From NCBI GenBank assembly GCA_002336735.1, contig DDER01000032.1, forward strand, positions 1-7,541: a stretch of DNA of 7,541 bases, given 5' to 3'. The notes beneath the pieces were generated by a model that was not told where the DNA came from, ran no database searches, and was given only the letters and a program-made list of their open reading frames with translations. This DNA comes from Candidatus Saccharibacteria bacterium UBA1949. GTDB lineage: Bacteria > Patescibacteriota > Saccharimonadia > Saccharimonadales > Saccharimonadaceae. The first letter of the stretch is position 1, and the number at the start of each line of letters is the position of its first letter. Positions 1 through 4,703 of the stretch are shown here, piece by piece. The translations under genes were made by a program, and so were the position numbers.

Positions 1-135
1 TGCCAGTGGCAGTTCGGAAACGAACTTTCCGATGAAAACTGTGTTTTCAATCGCGAAATTCGGGGGTCGCAGTATGTGACCAAGTCCTCTTATCCGCACC
101 ATTTTAGAGTAAAAATCCAAATCTTTGCATTTTGA
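1..135 (+). CDS. possible 3' end of an unidentified gene, cut by the window edge
   Basis: Frame 1 is open from the first base for 44 codons and stops at TGA 133-135. The readable tail is rich in aromatic residues, Cys and His, and ends in RVKIQIFAF. I do not recognise the family. The call is weak, because the opposite strand is also open here: an ATG at 102-100 reads leftward through 34 codons to the edge (MVRIRGLGHILRPP...). That minus start has neither a Shine-Dalgarno sequence nor a -10 box at the usual distance, so I slightly prefer the plus reading. Short hairpins also lie here, such as AGTTCG-GAAA-CGAACT at 11-26, so a structured element cannot be excluded. Confidence 0.3.
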   Translation, partial: CQWQFGNELSDENCVFNREIRGSQYVTKSSYPHHFRVKIQIFAF

Positions 136-195
136 GACTTCCCCCGCCGAATTGCTTTTTGTATTTGGAAATGATTTGTTTTTCTGGACGGTATG

Positions 196-210
196 GTCGC
201 CCTGGGCGAC
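196..210. promoter_or_regulatory. perfect dyad (candidate operator) in the -35 region of alr
   Basis: GTCGCCC-T-GGGCGAC is a perfect 7+1+7 palindrome. With the transcript predicted to begin at the alr ATG (232), it covers about -36 to -22, where a -35 hexamer would be. No TTGACA-like hexamer stands 16-18 bp before the TATAAT box. A dyad replacing a -35 box suggests a bound regulator, activator or repressor. Because the transcript appears leaderless, the dyad should act as DNA rather than as an RNA hairpin. The regulator is unknown. Confidence 0.45.
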
Positions 211-218
211 ATTTCCTT

Positions 219-231
219 TATAATAGACTGT
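219..231 (+). promoter_or_regulatory. alr -10 box, leaderless arrangement
   Basis: TATAAT at 219-224 is followed by exactly 7 nt (AGACTGT) and then the alr ATG. Initiation about 7 nt after a -10 box would fall on or next to the A of the ATG, giving an mRNA without a 5' leader. The same 7-nt spacing, with the same CTGT before the ATG, occurs upstream of the CofE-like gene at 3403-3415. This box is the main reason for starting alr at 232 and not at the in-frame ATG at 193. Confidence 0.7.
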
Positions 232-1374
232 ATGTCTGACCGTCTAACCTCAGCTACTATTAATCTTGGATATTATTCCCACAACATATCAAAAATATGT
301 AAGCTGGTGTCTGGTGAAGTAAAGGTAATGGCAGTTGTAAAGGCAAATGCTTATGGACACGGAATAGAAAGAATTGCCAAGACAGCAATTACCGCCGGAG
401 CTTCGTATCTCGGTGTAGTCAGCTTGGGTGAGTTAAAAAGAATTCGCAATGCCTCTATTCATACGCCCGTCCTAATACTCAATTACCTAGACTCCAATTC
501 ACTTTCAGAAGCGATAAAATTGAACTCATCTATTACAGTCATGGACGAAGCTATCGTTCTTCTGATCGAAAAAGAGGCAAACAAACAATCAAAAAATGTA
601 AATGTGCACATAAAACTTGATACCGGTATGCACAGAGCTGGCTGCGACCCTGACAGGCTACTGAACCTTGCTCAAAAAATACAAGCAGCACCGCATCTAA
701 TTTTAGAAGGCTTATTCACTCATTTCGCAGAGTCAGAGGTGTTAGATGCTGCTTTTACTCATCAACAGCTAAAGCTGTTTAACCAAGCTATAGACTCTCT
801 TAAGACTATCGGTGTCAACCCTCCTTTGTTTCACTGCGCGAACAGTGCGGCAATTATTAATTTTCCAGAAACGCACTTCACTATGGTGCGACCAGGTCTA
901 ATAAGCTATGGACTGAACCCATTTCCTAAAGACCACCCTAAATATACAGTAGTGGCAGAAAACTTTAGGCCAGTTCTATCGCTTAAAACTCAGGTCGTCT
1001 TTATTAGAGTTATTGAACCTGGTGAAACGGTTGGCTACAACCGACGATGGCAAGCAAAGAGACAAAGCAGACTTGCGCTATTGCCTGTTGGTTATGGCGA
1101 TGGCTATCGCCGTACACCATATAACGCTGGCAAAGTTATCATAAATGGTCAATATGTTCCGATTGTTGGTAGTGTGGCTATGGATCAAACAGTCGTTGAC
1201 ATTACTGACATACAAGGTCCTGTCGCTGTCGGCGATGAAGTTGTCCTGATAGGCAAGCAAAACGTCGTATCGCTCACAGCAGACGACCTTGCGACCTCGT
1301 ACAACACGGTTAATTATGAGGTAGTTACTGCTTTACAAGACCGCATAGATAGAGATTATGGCGTGAAAGCTTAA
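232..1374 (+). CDS. alr: alanine racemase
   Basis: PLP-dependent, fold-type III racemase that interconverts L- and D-alanine in the cytoplasm and supplies D-Ala for peptidoglycan stem peptides. The 380-aa product is of normal family length. The N-terminal barrel carries the PLP lysine K37 in VKANAYGHG, the arginine-bearing HIKLDTGMHRAG motif (about 141-152), and VRPGLISYG, whose Arg contacts the PLP ring nitrogen. The C-terminal beta domain holds ETVGYNRRW, with the catalytic-tyrosine region, then PVGYGDGYRR and IVGSVAMDQ. No key residue looks lost. An in-frame ATG at 193 would add 13 residues, but it places the dyad and TATAAT inside the coding region, so I use 232. The gene is monocistronic, with its own promoter and an intrinsic terminator 33 nt after the stop. 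Its DNA is AT-richer than hisS or tig, so a separate origin is possible. Alternative functions are unlikely given the motifs. Confidence 0.97.
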   Translation: MSDRLTSATINLGYYSHNISKICKLVSGEVKVMAVVKANAYGHGIERIAKTAITAGASYLGVVSLGELKRIRNASIHTPVLILNYLDSNSLSEAIKLNSSITVMDEAIVLLIEKEANKQSKNVNVHIKLDTGMHRAGCDPDRLLNLAQKIQAAPHLILEGLFTHFAESEVLDAAFTHQQLKLFNQAIDSLKTIGVNPPLFHCANSAAIINFPETHFTMVRPGLISYGLNPFPKDHPKYTVVAENFRPVLSLKTQVVFIRVIEPGETVGYNRRWQAKRQSRLALLPVGYGDGYRRTPYNAGKVIINGQYVPIVGSVAMDQTVVDITDIQGPVAVGDEVVLIGKQNVVSLTADDLATSYNTVNYEVVTALQDRIDRDYGVKA

Positions 1375-1406
1375 TCGGATCGTGGGTGTACCATTCAAAA
1401 AAAATA

Positions 1407-1446
1407 ACCAAAAATAGCCGAGCCCTGTGCTTGGCTATTTTTTGGT
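1407..1446 (+). terminator. intrinsic terminator of alr, probably bidirectional
   Basis: A-rich left arm ACCAAAAATAGCCGAG pairs with CTTGGCTATTTTTTGGT, with one bulge and one G-U pair, around the loop CCCTGTG (1423-1429). The right arm contains T6 at 1438-1443. An A-rich stretch precedes the left arm (1397-1404), so on the minus strand the hairpin is followed by a U-run too. It can therefore stop alr transcription and also block read-through from the minus-strand island. Confidence 0.85.
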
Positions 1447-1475
1447 ATGTATACATTTATGCATTCTTGAACTTC

Positions 1476-1512
1476 CAGAAATGAAGAACCCCGCATAACG
1501 CGGAAGCGGGGT
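1476..1512 (-). terminator. terminator of the 72-aa minus-strand gene
   Basis: ACCCCGC (1488-1494) and GCGGGGT (1506-1512) form a perfect 7-bp GC-rich stem with an 11-nt loop. On the minus strand the stem is followed by a pyrimidine-rich TTCTTCATTTC. It begins about 30 nt after the stop codon of the 72-aa gene. A second GCGGGG copy at 1528-1533 could form a competing stem. Confidence 0.7.
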
Positions 1513-1541
1513 GCTTCGACACGTTCTGCGGGGCTGGAACC

Positions 1542-1760
1542 TTATGTCTTGATGCCTGCTGGCAAAACACGAATCTTGCCAGAGATCTCATCGATCTCGA
1601 CCACGACCGGAGTGTGGCCATTCTCGGCGAGCCGGTATGCAACCAGTGGGACCTCTTTCAAGGTTGCGACGCCTGCCGCGACCATCGCTTCGAGGGCGCG
1701 TTGCAAGCCGAGGCGGTATGCCTGCGCGGGCGTGAGACTATTGAGGTCATGCTTGCTCAT
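1542..1760 (-). CDS. hypothetical 72-aa protein
   Basis: I do not recognise this protein. It is small, probably cytoplasmic, and has no signal peptide, membrane segment or cysteine. The first half reads as helices (SLTPAQAYRLGLQRALEAM, then an Ala/Val-rich stretch). The second half reads as two beta-strands around a turn (TPVVVEIDE, then KIRVLPAG). The gene is supported by a near-consensus promoter, a terminator and GC-rich codon thirds on this strand. The ATG at 1760 is forced by an in-frame TGA shortly upstream. Only a weak GAG lies 6 nt before it. It is transcribed alone, facing away from the alr terminator. Two tiny ORFs in the leader (ATGs at 1790 and 1775) precede the start. Transfer with the neighbouring secreted pair is possible but not shown. 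Confidence 0.65.
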   Translation of the reverse strand: MSKHDLNSLTPAQAYRLGLQRALEAMVAAGVATLKEVPLVAYRLAENGHTPVVVEIDEISGKIRVLPAGIKT

Positions 1761-1792
1761 AACAATCTCGATTCATGTCAGAAGGTTCATGG

Positions 1793-1820
1793 CTATCCGT
1801 AACCTTGCGGATAAGGATAG
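1793..1820 (-). promoter_or_regulatory. leader hairpin or dyad of the 72-aa gene
   Basis: TATCCG (1794-1799) and CGGATA (1808-1813) are exact complements around an 8-nt loop. A second option pairs CTATCC (1793-1798) with GGATAG (1815-1820). Both lie at the very 5' end of the predicted transcript (start near 1818), so they could be mutually exclusive RNA stems or a DNA operator. The 9-mer CTATCCGTA at 1793-1801 recurs at 1902-1910 (inverted) and 3290-3298. Confidence 0.4.
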
Positions 1821-1824
1821 TACA

Positions 1825-1853
1825 ATTATACAGGATTATGTGACAATAGTCAA
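1825..1853 (-). promoter_or_regulatory. sigma70-type promoter of the 72-aa gene
   Basis: On the minus strand TTGACT (1853-1848), a 17-bp spacer and TATAAT (1830-1825) form a near-consensus promoter, with one mismatch in twelve positions. The predicted start near 1818 leaves a leader of about 58 nt. This contrasts with the leaderless layout of alr, the CofE-like gene and tig. Confidence 0.8.
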
Positions 1854-1896
1854 GTAGCTCAACAAATTGGGAATCATCAGATCAAATCATTGATGC

Positions 1897-1911
1897 AACA
1901 ATACGGATAGA
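1897..1911 (+). repeat. left copy of a 15-bp inverted repeat bracketing the secreted-protein pair
   Basis: AACAATACGGATAGA is the exact reverse complement of TCTATCCGTATTGTT at 3289-3303. Identity stops abruptly on both sides, and I see no target-site duplication outside the copies. It lies between the 72-aa gene promoter and the end of the secreted pair. Confidence 0.6.
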
Positions 1912-1939
1912 CACGGAATTAGTGTGGGGTATCGAGAGG

Positions 1940-1979
1940 GAGCACCCCGACCAGGCTGTCACGCCTGGTCGGGGTGCTC
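1940..1979 (-). terminator. 17-bp perfect hairpin without a U-tract, at the end of the secreted pair
   Basis: GAGCACCCCGACCAGGC (1940-1956) pairs perfectly with 1963-1979 around the 6-nt loop TGTCAC. On the minus strand it begins 4 nt after the TAA of the downstream secreted-protein gene. Neither side has a run of T, so it is not a classical intrinsic terminator. It may define or protect the mRNA 3' end, or be a Rho-type or U-less terminator. A role as a DNA element end is possible. Confidence 0.6.
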
Positions 1980-1983
1980 GATG

Positions 1984-2553
1984 TTAAGCGGCGGTAGCGA
2001 CGTAAGCAATGCTCGCGCCGACAGCCTGAACCGCGTAGCGCAGTCCCGGACCGTCCCATTCATGGGTGTGGTAACTGGTAAAGATGTACAGATAGCCAGG
2101 CACCACCACGATGTCTTTCCGAGAAGCCTTGGTAGTAGTGCCGCCTGCGTTGACCAGAGTAGTTCGACCCCTATGGCGAACAATCTTGTAGACGCGGATG
2201 CTCATGAACTGATACCTAGCGTCTACCCACCCCTCGCCACAGTCGCAAGCAATTCGCCTCATGTCGCCGCTTGGTGCCAGCCGAACAGCGTACTTGCCAT
2301 TCACCGCCGGTCCGTAGCGAGTGACGGTCATGCGCGACTTGGTCATCTCGCCGACGTAGTAATCGAACGATCGGCCGGGGCGGAGTGTCAACTGCCGTGA
2401 TGTTCTGAAAATGGACTTAGTACTAGGGTCGCTGGTGACTTTGGCGGTGACTGCCGACGCAGTGTCGGTATGCATGGTGCCAATTGACGCCATAGCGACA
2501 ACAGGTGCCGCCATGATTGCGAGAACGAAGCGGAATATGCGCTGCGTGATCAT
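1984..2553 (-). CDS. predicted secreted protein, 189 aa, unknown family
   Basis: I do not recognise this family. The N-terminus is a signal peptide: basic MITQRIFR, a hydrophobic core at about 9-25, and ASA at 32-34 as a likely signal peptidase I site (cleavage after about 34; after A22 is an alternative). The mature part is basic and beta-rich, with many Tyr, Arg and Thr and no further membrane segment. Its only cysteines are C103 and C105 in IACDCGEG, possibly a CxC metal or disulfide site. The C-terminus is mildly hydrophobic (from about 173 on). The ATG at 2553 has AAAAGGGAG 4 nt upstream, which fixes the start. It lies 28 nt after the other secreted-protein gene on the same strand, so the two are probably co-transcribed and act outside the membrane together. 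Whether it is an adhesin, a toxin or a surface-layer component cannot be told. Confidence 0.75.
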   Translation of the reverse strand: MITQRIFRFVLAIMAAPVVAMASIGTMHTDTASAVTAKVTSDPSTKSIFRTSRQLTLRPGRSFDYYVGEMTKSRMTVTRYGPAVNGKYAVRLAPSGDMRRIACDCGEGWVDARYQFMSIRVYKIVRHRGRTTLVNAGGTTTKASRKDIVVVPGYLYIFTSYHTHEWDGPGLRYAVQAVGASIAYVATAA

Positions 2554-2581
2554 GATGCTCCCTTTTGGTAGCTGTAATCGG

Positions 2582-3115
2582 TCACTTGCGAATGAGGAAA
2601 GTGAGTTTGGCGCTGGCGGACTGCTCCTCTACCGTGCCGTCGTATCCTGAACAGACTAGGTCTTTGCCCGCGTTGACTTCTATCTTGTAGCCCGAGGGTG
2701 GCGGGTACATCCAATCATTGTTACCGAATGACTGGAGAGTAACAACACGCCATCCTCGGCGACCGTGTGGTCGCATGACCGTGACGTAAGTGGTGTTTGA
2801 CGTCATGGTGAGGCGTCGACAATCACCGATGTTTGTCCATGATCGATCTCGCGTCGAACTGATCTGAAGCCGCTTACCCCTGCCTCGCCGCTGAGTAAGT
2901 CCCGCCCACACGACAATTTTTGCACCATATGGCGCCTGGGTGGTGCTCGAGGTGGATTCGCCGACGTTACGCAGGACAGGCAGCGTAGCCGATAATTGAG
3001 TGGCGGCTACAGGGTTGCCAACTGGTTGGGCTGTCTCCGCTAATACGGCGAGACCCAAACAGGTGAGCAGGGCTGCTACCAACAACGAGCGAAGGCGGGC
3101 AATAATCATTTGCAT
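2582..3115 (-). CDS. predicted secreted protein, 177 aa, unknown family
   Basis: I do not recognise this family. M1-A26 is a signal peptide: a short basic n-region (MQMIIARLRS), the hydrophobic stretch LLVAALLTCLGLAVLA, and a VLA site with cleavage after about 26. The Cys in the core is not in a lipobox, so a lipoprotein is unlikely. A Ser/Thr/Pro-containing linker (about 27-62) precedes a basic, probably beta-rich domain (about 63-177). That domain has RRGRGKR near 76-82 and two cysteines, C99 (GDCRR) and C155 (LVCSGYDG), which could form one disulfide. The ATG at 3115 has AAAGGTAG 4 nt upstream. A TTG at 3130 would add 5 residues and absorb that Shine-Dalgarno sequence, so I reject it. It is the first gene of the pair. 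GDxRR and a VxxG...Y pattern recur in the second product, but distant homology is only a guess. Confidence 0.75.
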   Translation of the reverse strand: MQMIIARLRSLLVAALLTCLGLAVLAETAQPVGNPVAATQLSATLPVLRNVGESTSSTTQAPYGAKIVVWAGLTQRRGRGKRLQISSTRDRSWTNIGDCRRLTMTSNTTYVTVMRPHGRRGWRVVTLQSFGNNDWMYPPPSGYKIEVNAGKDLVCSGYDGTVEEQSASAKLTFLIRK

Positions 3116-3146
3116 GTTTCTACCTTTCAAAGCGCCGCAGGGTAGA

Positions 3147-3169
3147 CTCGTTCTATGATAGAGAACGAG
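3147..3169 (-). promoter_or_regulatory. hairpin in the leader of the secreted pair
   Basis: CTCGTTCT (3147-3154) and AGAACGAG (3162-3169) form a perfect 8-bp stem with a 7-nt loop. It lies about 30 nt upstream of the first secreted-protein ATG, inside the predicted leader. There is no adjacent U-run, so an RNA-stability or translational role is more likely than termination. Confidence 0.45.
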
Positions 3170-3173
3170 CTAG

Positions 3174-3215
3174 TCACAAGCGATGTGCCATTTGTGATGA
3201 CGCCTCGTTTTGTGA
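3174..3215. promoter_or_regulatory. three TTGTGA half-sites at 18-bp spacing
   Basis: TCACAA at 3174-3179, TTGTGA at 3192-3197 and TTGTGA at 3210-3215 start exactly 18 bp apart. The first is inverted relative to the other two. They lie just downstream of the predicted start (about 3220) of the secreted pair. They could be phased operator half-sites. As RNA, the first copy could pair with either of the other two, giving alternative stems. Confidence 0.4.
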
Positions 3216-3226
3216 CACGCAAAACC

Positions 3227-3255
3227 TCTATACTACAACATCTAGAGGGGTTCAA
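3227..3255 (-). promoter_or_regulatory. promoter P1 of the secreted-protein pair
   Basis: On the minus strand TTGAAC (3255-3250), a 17-bp spacer and TATAGA (3232-3227) give a moderate sigma70-type match (four of six in each box). The predicted start near 3220 gives a leader of about 105 nt containing the TTGTGA sites, the 8-bp hairpin and a Shine-Dalgarno sequence. Confidence 0.55.
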
Positions 3256-3288
3256 CGCGTTACAAAACAATACTATAAACCATAAAAT

Positions 3289-3303
3289 TCTATCCGTATT
3301 GTT
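3289..3303 (-). repeat. right copy of the 15-bp inverted repeat
   Basis: TCTATCCGTATTGTT is the exact reverse complement of 1897-1911. The copies bracket about 1.4 kb holding the two secreted-protein genes, their leader, P1 and the 3' hairpin. This copy sits about 35 bp upstream of the P1 -35 box, so it could instead be an upstream regulatory site. Confidence 0.6.
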
Positions 3304-3345
3304 AAGGGGCGGACGAGTAAGCAGAGCTCCTCAAGTCCGATTGCG

Positions 3346-3374
3346 ACTATATCATAATATTGCTATATACACAA
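3346..3374 (-). promoter_or_regulatory. possible second minus-strand promoter P2, divergent from the CofE-like gene
   Basis: On the minus strand TTGTGT (3374-3369), a 17-bp spacer and TATAGT (3351-3346) fit a sigma70 promoter. Its -35 box is 6 nt from the -35 candidate of the plus-strand promoter, so the two would be back to back. A transcript from near 3339 would start in an imperfect stem (CGGACGAG...CTC..GTCCG, 3310-3339) and could be a longer leader for the secreted pair or a small RNA. The region is AT-rich, so chance matches are likely. Confidence 0.35.
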
Positions 3375-3380
3375 CTTTCT

Positions 3381-3415
3381 TTGTATGACCTCTGTTATAT
3401 AGTATAATATCCTGT
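3381..3415 (+). promoter_or_regulatory. promoter of the CofE-like gene, leaderless arrangement
   Basis: TTGTAT (3381-3386), a 16-bp spacer and a perfect TATAAT (3403-3408) are followed by ATCCTGT and the ATG at 3416. The 7-nt gap equals that of alr. There is no room for a Shine-Dalgarno sequence if transcription starts at or next to the ATG. Confidence 0.7.
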
Positions 3416-4180
3416 ATGCTTATCACTCCAATCAAAACTCGTATTGTCACCGCTGGTAGTACAAGTTTAGAAGCGCTGATTGATGCAAGTGTGCCCGAAT
3501 TTCCAGATCAAGCGGTGCTGGTTGTGACCTCAAAAATAGTGTCTCTCTGTGAGAATCGTGTTGTCATGCTCGCAGATGCCACCAAGGCAGAACTTGTTGC
3601 CAGACAAGCTACTCGCTACTTACCAAAAGATTTCACGCCGTATAATTACCAGTTTACTTATACCAACGGTGTTTTGGCGGCGAGCGCTGGTATAGACGAA
3701 TCGAATAGTGGTGGCTACTACGTGCTATGGCCGCAAAATCCGCAGCAAACCGCCAACCAACTGCGACGCTACTTGTGGCAGAAATTTGGCGTTAAAAGGG
3801 TAGGTGTGGTGATAAGTGATAGTGTGTCAATACCATCGCGGCGCGGCGCGATAGGTATGCCGCTGGCGCATAGCGGTTTTGCGGCGCTCCGTAGCTATGT
3901 CGGATCAAATGATTTGTTTGGGCGTCCGTTTGATGCTAGCGTAGCCAATGTAGCCGCCGGTCTTGCTGCTGCTGCGGTAGTATGCATGGGGGAGGGGGCG
4001 GAGGGCACGCCGATGGCAATTATTAGCCAGGCAAGCCAGGTAGAATTTTGTGATCATGACCCCACCAGCGAAGAACTATCCTTGCTACGTATACCTATGC
4101 ACGAGGATATTTACGGTTCCTTCTTTGCATCTGCTCCGTGGCAGCATGGAAAAGGTCAGGGCGAGGCTAGTTGGGTATGA
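3416..4180 (+). CDS. CofE-like (F420-0:L-glutamate ligase family) gamma-glutamyl ligase
   Basis: The 254-aa product matches the fold of coenzyme F420-0:L-glutamate ligases, GTP-dependent enzymes that add glutamate through a gamma bond. VLVVTSKIVS (34-43) is the typical N-terminal strand and loop. SAGIDESN (90-97) has D94, and VVISDS (131-136) has D135, which correspond to the metal-binding aspartates of the family. NDLFGRPF and the Ala-rich helix after it also fit. The segment after ISDS differs: the usual GRPWR and AIG stretch is replaced by VSIPSRRGAIGMPL, so the acceptor site is probably altered. No other F420 gene is visible. Such proteins in Patescibacteria are, as I recall, often annotated as folate-type gamma-glutamate ligases, but the substrate is unproven. 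It overlaps the methyltransferase gene by ATGA, so the two are co-translated. Confidence 0.85.
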   Translation: MLITPIKTRIVTAGSTSLEALIDASVPEFPDQAVLVVTSKIVSLCENRVVMLADATKAELVARQATRYLPKDFTPYNYQFTYTNGVLAASAGIDESNSGGYYVLWPQNPQQTANQLRRYLWQKFGVKRVGVVISDSVSIPSRRGAIGMPLAHSGFAALRSYVGSNDLFGRPFDASVANVAAGLAAAAVVCMGEGAEGTPMAIISQASQVEFCDHDPTSEELSLLRIPMHEDIYGSFFASAPWQHGKGQGEASWV

Positions 4181-4698
4181 AGGATTCTCGCAACGTGATC
4201 GATGCCTACAAGGGCTGGCCAGTCCAGGATATCGTGGCTGACCTAGATACTCATGGCAGCCCGCTCGAGATCGCGATTGAGAATCTTGAGCGGGACTTCA
4301 ATATGGGCACCATCGTGCGCAGTGCCAATGCGTTCGGTGTGCGACGAGTGCACGTGATCGGTCGACGTCAATGGAACAAGCGCGGGGCGATGATGACAGA
4401 CAAATATATCCACATCGAATATCATCTGTCGGTTGCGGAATTTCGGGCATCTGTGGGTGATCGACGTATCGTGGCGGTAGATAATGTCGAGAGAGCACGC
4501 GGCCTCAATGCCGAGCCGCTCCCTCGTCATGCGGTGTTGGTATTTGGTGCTGAAGGGCCTGGGCTATCGACTGACTTACTCGCCATCGCCGACGATTTGA
4601 TAGCCATAGAACAATTTGGCAGTACCCGTAGTCTCAATGTCGGCGTCGCTGCTGGCATCGTGATGTATGAATGGACGAGACAACACAGAGGCTCATAA
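4177..4698 (+). CDS. SpoU/TrmH-family RNA 2'-O-methyltransferase
   Basis: Transfers a methyl group from S-adenosylmethionine to a ribose 2'-OH in tRNA or rRNA. The three SpoU motifs are clear in this 173-aa, single-domain protein. Motif 1 is NMGTIVRSANAFG (42-54), with its Asn and Arg. Motif 2 is LVFGAEGPGLS (121-131). Motif 3 is IEQFGSTRSLNVGVAAGI (144-161), which forms the trefoil knot binding SAM. It has no N-terminal L30e-like RNA-binding domain, so its size is close to TrmL-type enzymes. The target nucleotide cannot be read from sequence. The ATG at 4177 overlaps the TGA of the CofE-like gene (ATGA). GAGG at 4163-4166 is a possible Shine-Dalgarno sequence. A TTG two codons upstream (4171) is less likely. 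Confidence 0.92.
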   Translation: MKDSRNVIDAYKGWPVQDIVADLDTHGSPLEIAIENLERDFNMGTIVRSANAFGVRRVHVIGRRQWNKRGAMMTDKYIHIEYHLSVAEFRASVGDRRIVAVDNVERARGLNAEPLPRHAVLVFGAEGPGLSTDLLAIADDLIAIEQFGSTRSLNVGVAAGIVMYEWTRQHRGS

Positions 4699-4703
4699 GC
4701 CGC

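Noticed and set aside
193..231. In-frame ATG at 193 giving alr 13 extra residues
   Set aside because: It would put the dyad and TATAAT inside the coding region. The 232 start fits the family N-terminus and the leaderless geometry seen at another gene.
1447..1456. ATGTATACAT perfect palindrome after the alr terminator
   Set aside because: It is short and AT-rich, lies downstream of both neighbouring genes and has no second copy, so I assign it no function.
1549..1857. 102-codon plus-strand ORF across the 72-aa gene
   Set aside because: It is antisense to a gene with its own promoter and terminator, has no promoter or Shine-Dalgarno sequence of its own, and its protein looks random.
1924..2400. 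158-codon plus-strand ORF opposite the second secreted-protein gene
   Set aside because: It starts across the long hairpin, lacks translation signals, and the minus-strand reading has a signal peptide and a good Shine-Dalgarno sequence.
1897..3303. Insertion sequence
   Set aside because: The bracketing inverted repeat is suggestive, but there is no transposase, no target duplication, and the enclosed genes encode secreted proteins. It is kept only as a repeat.
3155..3388. 77-codon plus-strand ORF between the island and the CofE-like gene
   Set aside because: It has no -10 box or Shine-Dalgarno sequence, starts in a hairpin loop, and overlaps several promoter elements on both strands.
3363..3402. 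CTATATA/TATATAG inverted repeat upstream of the CofE-like gene
   Set aside because: The region is almost pure A and T with low information, so such matches are expected by chance.
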